NCBI GenBank assembly: GCA_902788345.1
Contig: CADAJP010000009.1
Coordinates: 1 to 44,334 of the forward strand
From: an uncultured bacterium
GTDB taxonomy: Bacteria > Cyanobacteriota > Vampirovibrionia > Gastranaerophilales > Gastranaerophilaceae
Direction of reading: 5' to 3'
DNA: 44,334 nt
This document shows positions 41,653 through 44,334 of the stretch, piece after piece. The notes beneath the pieces were generated by a model. That model did not search any database. It was given only the letters and a program-made list of their open reading frames with translations, and had not been told where the DNA came from. The position numbers and the translations under genes were made by a program. Positions within the stretch are counted from its first letter, which is position 1, and the number at the start of each line of letters is the position of its first letter.

Positions 41653-44334
41653 CTAGATTTTATCTACTGAAGCATCTCTGCTTGTAATTGTTGTTGATGA
41701 ATCCGTAGTTATTCTCTCTTTTTGAGGAATACTTGACAGATTATTCAGATTATTACCCGTCAGATTATTATATTTAGGCTGTGAAGCCTGATTATACGCA
41801 GGTACTGACGGCTGCTGAACAGGTGCTCTAAAGATATAACTGCTTTGTGCAGACGGTCTTGTCGGCTGAACATTTGCTGTAGGAACTACAACAGTTTGAT
41901 CAGGAATCCTCTTAACTGACGGTCTGTTATCGTTTATTACCTGCTGAGCATTCAAATTAGTGATTTGTTTTTCTAATTGCGGATTAGAATTTGGCTGGGT
42001 TTGATTTTCAACCATTGAATCATTTTCTTCTTCTTCAGTTTGCTCATAAGGATAGCCTAAAGCCCATCTGAAGCCGGCATTAAGAGCTACACCGTTTCTT
42101 CCGCCGCTTCTTGCCATAGCCTGTGCATAACCTGTAAAGACTTCGCCCCAGCGTTTCTGAACACCCAAACCATACTGAACATAAGGATCAACACTTACAT
42201 TAGGTAAGCTTGCACCATCAGCAGTATAATGAGTATCATCAAGTAAATTCCATACCATTCTTACGCTTGCATATGGCTGCCAACCATTCTTGAAGTTACC
42301 GATAACTTTTAATTCCGGTGCAATTTGAAGTGCATTCAAAGATTTACCCTTAACTTTTACATCTACAGGGTTCTTATGATTCAATGTATTTACATTTGTA
42401 TATGACATCAATAAGCTTGGCTGAACAATAAATTTACCTTTTTGGAATTCAAAGTTGTAACCGGTCTTGGCTGCAACACCTGCCATAATCATAGGTATAT
42501 CTTCAGAACCGTATTGAGTGCTTGCATCAGAAATACCTGCCCCAACATTTGTTGTAACTGCCGCAAAGAACTTATCTTTATAAAGTGTTGCGCTAACACC
42601 GGCACTTGCACTGTTATGGCTTAAACTTACTCCGTCATAAGACTGGGTTGCACCATTGTATCCGATATAACCGCTATATTGTACATCAGCTCCATTACTA
42701 AGCTCATGCATCTTTGTATCGCCGCCATAATATGTACCATACATTGTATTATTAACTTTTGGTCCGTTATGGAGATTTACTTTTTCAAATGTTGCATATG
42801 ATCTTGACCACATAGCATTATCTTTTTCAGGTAAGTAAATTTCGTTAAATGTCTGAGGTGTTTCAGCAGAAGCATATGAATTAGCCATCTTCAAGGCTTT
42901 TCTTTCTTCCTGAGTCATAAGCATCTTCATATCCAAATTCTTGAAGGCTTCTTCATAAGAATTTAACTGAGTCATATAACCACCCTGAGCAGCTACGGAA
43001 GATGTCATAATTGCAGGGTTAAAGTCGCTGTATGAATTACCTGTAGGGCCGTAAGTTAAGTATCCGTCTGAAACTCGACCGCTAATCTTTCTTACAGGAG
43101 TCATTACTGTTGGTAAATCAAATGTATCAGTAGATAAGTTTTCATGACCTACATTTGTTGTTTCACCTAAATCAACAGTAACAGGGTTATTAACTGTCTT
43201 ACCCATCAAATTAAAGTGGTTCTGACTGATATGGAATTTAGCATTATTAGTTGCTGTTGGTCGTGTTGCAAATGAATCGGAAGTCATATTATCAACATTG
43301 AAATCTATTGCCAATTCAGTATTGCCATTCAATGTTACATTATTACCAAGGTTAATCTGTTTAACCTGATTATCCATCATATTCATTGTTCCGCCGTTGA
43401 TAGCAAATGAATTTGCCTGAGATAAATCTGCATTCTGACCGAAGAACAATTCACCGTTGTTGAAGGATACATTATTACCTGAAATTCTGCTATTAATTGC
43501 TATCTTATCAGGAGAATCAAGAACTGTATCACCTGCACCGGAAATATTACTGTTGATTGTACCGCCGTTGAATGTAATCTTGGCTCCTTCGTTATTTACA
43601 ATTGAATTAGCAGATGTATTCAATCCGAAGTTATTTGCATTTGTCGTAATATTACCGTTATTTACGATAGAATCCTGCTGAATTACACCTGTATTTACTA
43701 AATCACCATTATTAGTAAATGAACCTGCACCTGTTATACTACCGCCGTTATCAGAATTTCCGGCAACAAACATTTCTCCGTTATTGAATATGCTTGAATC
43801 GTTATCAAGATTTACAACATCTAATGCAGCATCTTCAGTGTTAACAACATTTGAACCAGGACGATTTACAAATGAATTTGTTGCTTTGACGCTTGCTTCA
43901 TTTGTAAAGTTTGTACCGTTAACAATTATATCACCTTGAGATATTGAACCTGTATTGACTGTAGATCCGTTAATATTAGTTGTACCGTTACCGTCAATCT
44001 TGTTAGTATTTGTTCCGCCGGTAATATTAAGTGTTGCACCGTCTTTATTGGTCAATGCACCGTCTGAAGATATCTTCACATCTGAAATATTGGTTGTGAA
44101 TACAGCTTCTACACCATCATCATTACCGTTAATGAAGTTGTCTGATTCTATTGTACCTGTACCTGTTTCATCTGCATTGACAAAATTGCCGGTATTGACT
44201 ATATTCTCTGAACTGATACTGCCGCCAACATTAGCAAATGTGCCGCTGTTAGTTACATCACCGGTTAATTTATTATTATTATCTACTGTACCGGAGTTGG
44301 TTACATCAGAGGTTACATTTGAATTGAAGATTGC
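41653..44334 (-). CDS. Autotransporter-like adhesin with C-terminal extension, 5' end outside window
   Basis: The frame is open to the window edge (893 residues seen), so the true start lies beyond 44334; a GTG at 44079 is not the start. The passenger part (about 1-470) is rich in Asn, Gly, Ser, Thr and has short repeats of the type VTNSGTVDN, VTNSGTFAN, IVNTGNFVN, FTNNGDLVN, typical of a beta-helix. From about 505 to 760 there is a barrel domain of the autotransporter type (AMWSRSYATFEKVN, GYIGYNGATQSYDGV, GYNFEFQKGKFIVQPSLL, YVQYGLGVQKRW, GVALNAGFRWALGY). Unlike classical autotransporters, another 134 residues rich in Gln, Asn, Pro and Ser follow the last strand. No close neighbour in its transcription unit is visible. 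Confidence 0.85.
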   Translation of the reverse strand, partial: AIFNSNVTSDVTNSGTVDNNNKLTGDVTNSGTFANVGGSISSENIVNTGNFVNADETGTGTIESDNFINGNDDGVEAVFTTNISDVKISSDGALTNKDGATLNITGGTNTNKIDGNGTTNINGSTVNTGSISQGDIIVNGTNFTNEASVKATNSFVNRPGSNVVNTEDAALDVVNLDNDSSIFNNGEMFVAGNSDNGGSITGAGSFTNNGDLVNTGVIQQDSIVNNGNITTNANNFGLNTSANSIVNNEGAKITFNGGTINSNISGAGDTVLDSPDKIAINSRISGNNVSFNNGELFFGQNADLSQANSFAINGGTMNMMDNQVKQINLGNNVTLNGNTELAIDFNVDNMTSDSFATRPTATNNAKFHISQNHFNLMGKTVNNPVTVDLGETTNVGHENLSTDTFDLPTVMTPVRKISGRVSDGYLTYGPTGNSYSDFNPAIMTSSVAAQGGYMTQLNSYEEAFKNLDMKMLMTQEERKALKMANSYASAETPQTFNEIYLPEKDNAMWSRSYATFEKVNLHNGPKVNNTMYGTYYGGDTKMHELSNGADVQYSGYIGYNGATQSYDGVSLSHNSASAGVSATLYKDKFFAAVTTNVGAGISDASTQYGSEDIPMIMAGVAAKTGYNFEFQKGKFIVQPSLLMSYTNVNTLNHKNPVDVKVKGKSLNALQIAPELKVIGNFKNGWQPYASVRMVWNLLDDTHYTADGASLPNVSVDPYVQYGLGVQKRWGEVFTGYAQAMARSGGRNGVALNAGFRWALGYPYEQTEEEENDSMVENQTQPNSNPQLEKQITNLNAQQVINDNRPSVKRIPDQTVVVPTANVQPTRPSAQSSYIFRAPVQQPSVPAYNQASQPKYNNLTGNNLNNLSSIPQKERITTDSSTTITSRDASVDKI

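Overview
The window most likely comes from a non-photosynthetic relative of the Cyanobacteria, close to Candidatus Gastranaerophilales (Vampirovibrionia, formerly Melainabacteria). This is inferred from several signs. The DNA is AT-rich. There is a 5' fragment of 16S rRNA. The envelope is Gram-negative (Omp85, Skp, TolC, heptosyltransferase, autotransporter barrel). The Omp85 has three POTRA domains, as in cyanobacteria. Two pseudopilin-like proteins carry an FTLAEVLITIG-type N-terminus. No photosynthesis gene is present. Neither a phage nor an insertion sequence was seen.

Layout. 1-587: start of a leftward rRNA operon and its leader and promoter. 588-4015: leftward heptosyltransferase and a divergent GH13-like protein, the latter behind an operator-like inverted repeat. 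4129-7721: a 56-residue rightward gene and a leftward envelope operon (two small exported proteins, a TPR protein and a GHL10 glycosidase with a probable frameshift site). 7792-8905: rightward thioredoxin-CcdA pair. 9015-9775: HepT/MntA toxin-antitoxin pair. 9790-15379: SWI2/SNF2 helicase, LepA and a small secreted protein. 15469-19250: LicD, a CDP-glycerol glycerophosphotransferase, PrmC and PgeF. 19271-21541: small membrane protein, WYL regulator and NadC. 21546-28619: a seven-gene leftward run (two pseudopilins, RsmI, Omp85, Skp, uridine phosphorylase and a soluble FlhA-C-like protein). 28691-31254: a large lineage-type protein with an internal duplication. 31257-38283: DUF3137 protein, FtsH, two small paralogues related to the large protein, TolC, RdgB and UppS. 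38298-41562: a small protein, IlvD and SerS. 41593-44334: an autotransporter-like adhesin cut by the window edge.

How the genes fit together. Most of the window serves the cell envelope: outer-membrane protein insertion (Omp85, Skp), lipid-carrier synthesis (UppS), LPS core and phosphodiester-polymer decoration (heptosyltransferase, LicD, TagF-like), membrane proteolysis (FtsH), periplasmic thiol chemistry (thioredoxin, CcdA), export (TolC) and surface display (pseudopilins, adhesin). Housekeeping genes (lepA, prmC, rsmI, serS, ilvD, nadC, rdgB, udp) are scattered among them rather than grouped by pathway.

Most striking observations: (1) a protein that looks like the cytosolic ring domain of the flagellar/type III export gate FlhA, without its membrane domain and fused to a DUF4177-like N-terminus; (2) a duplicated helical module shared by the large 837-residue protein and two small proteins 3-4 kb away; (3) an A10 tract near the end of the GHL10 gene where a -1 shift gives a natural-looking C-terminus that exactly fills the gap to the next gene; (4) several good -10 boxes 6-10 nt before start codons that lack a Shine-Dalgarno sequence, suggesting leaderless mRNAs; (5) an autotransporter-type barrel followed by about 134 extra residues.
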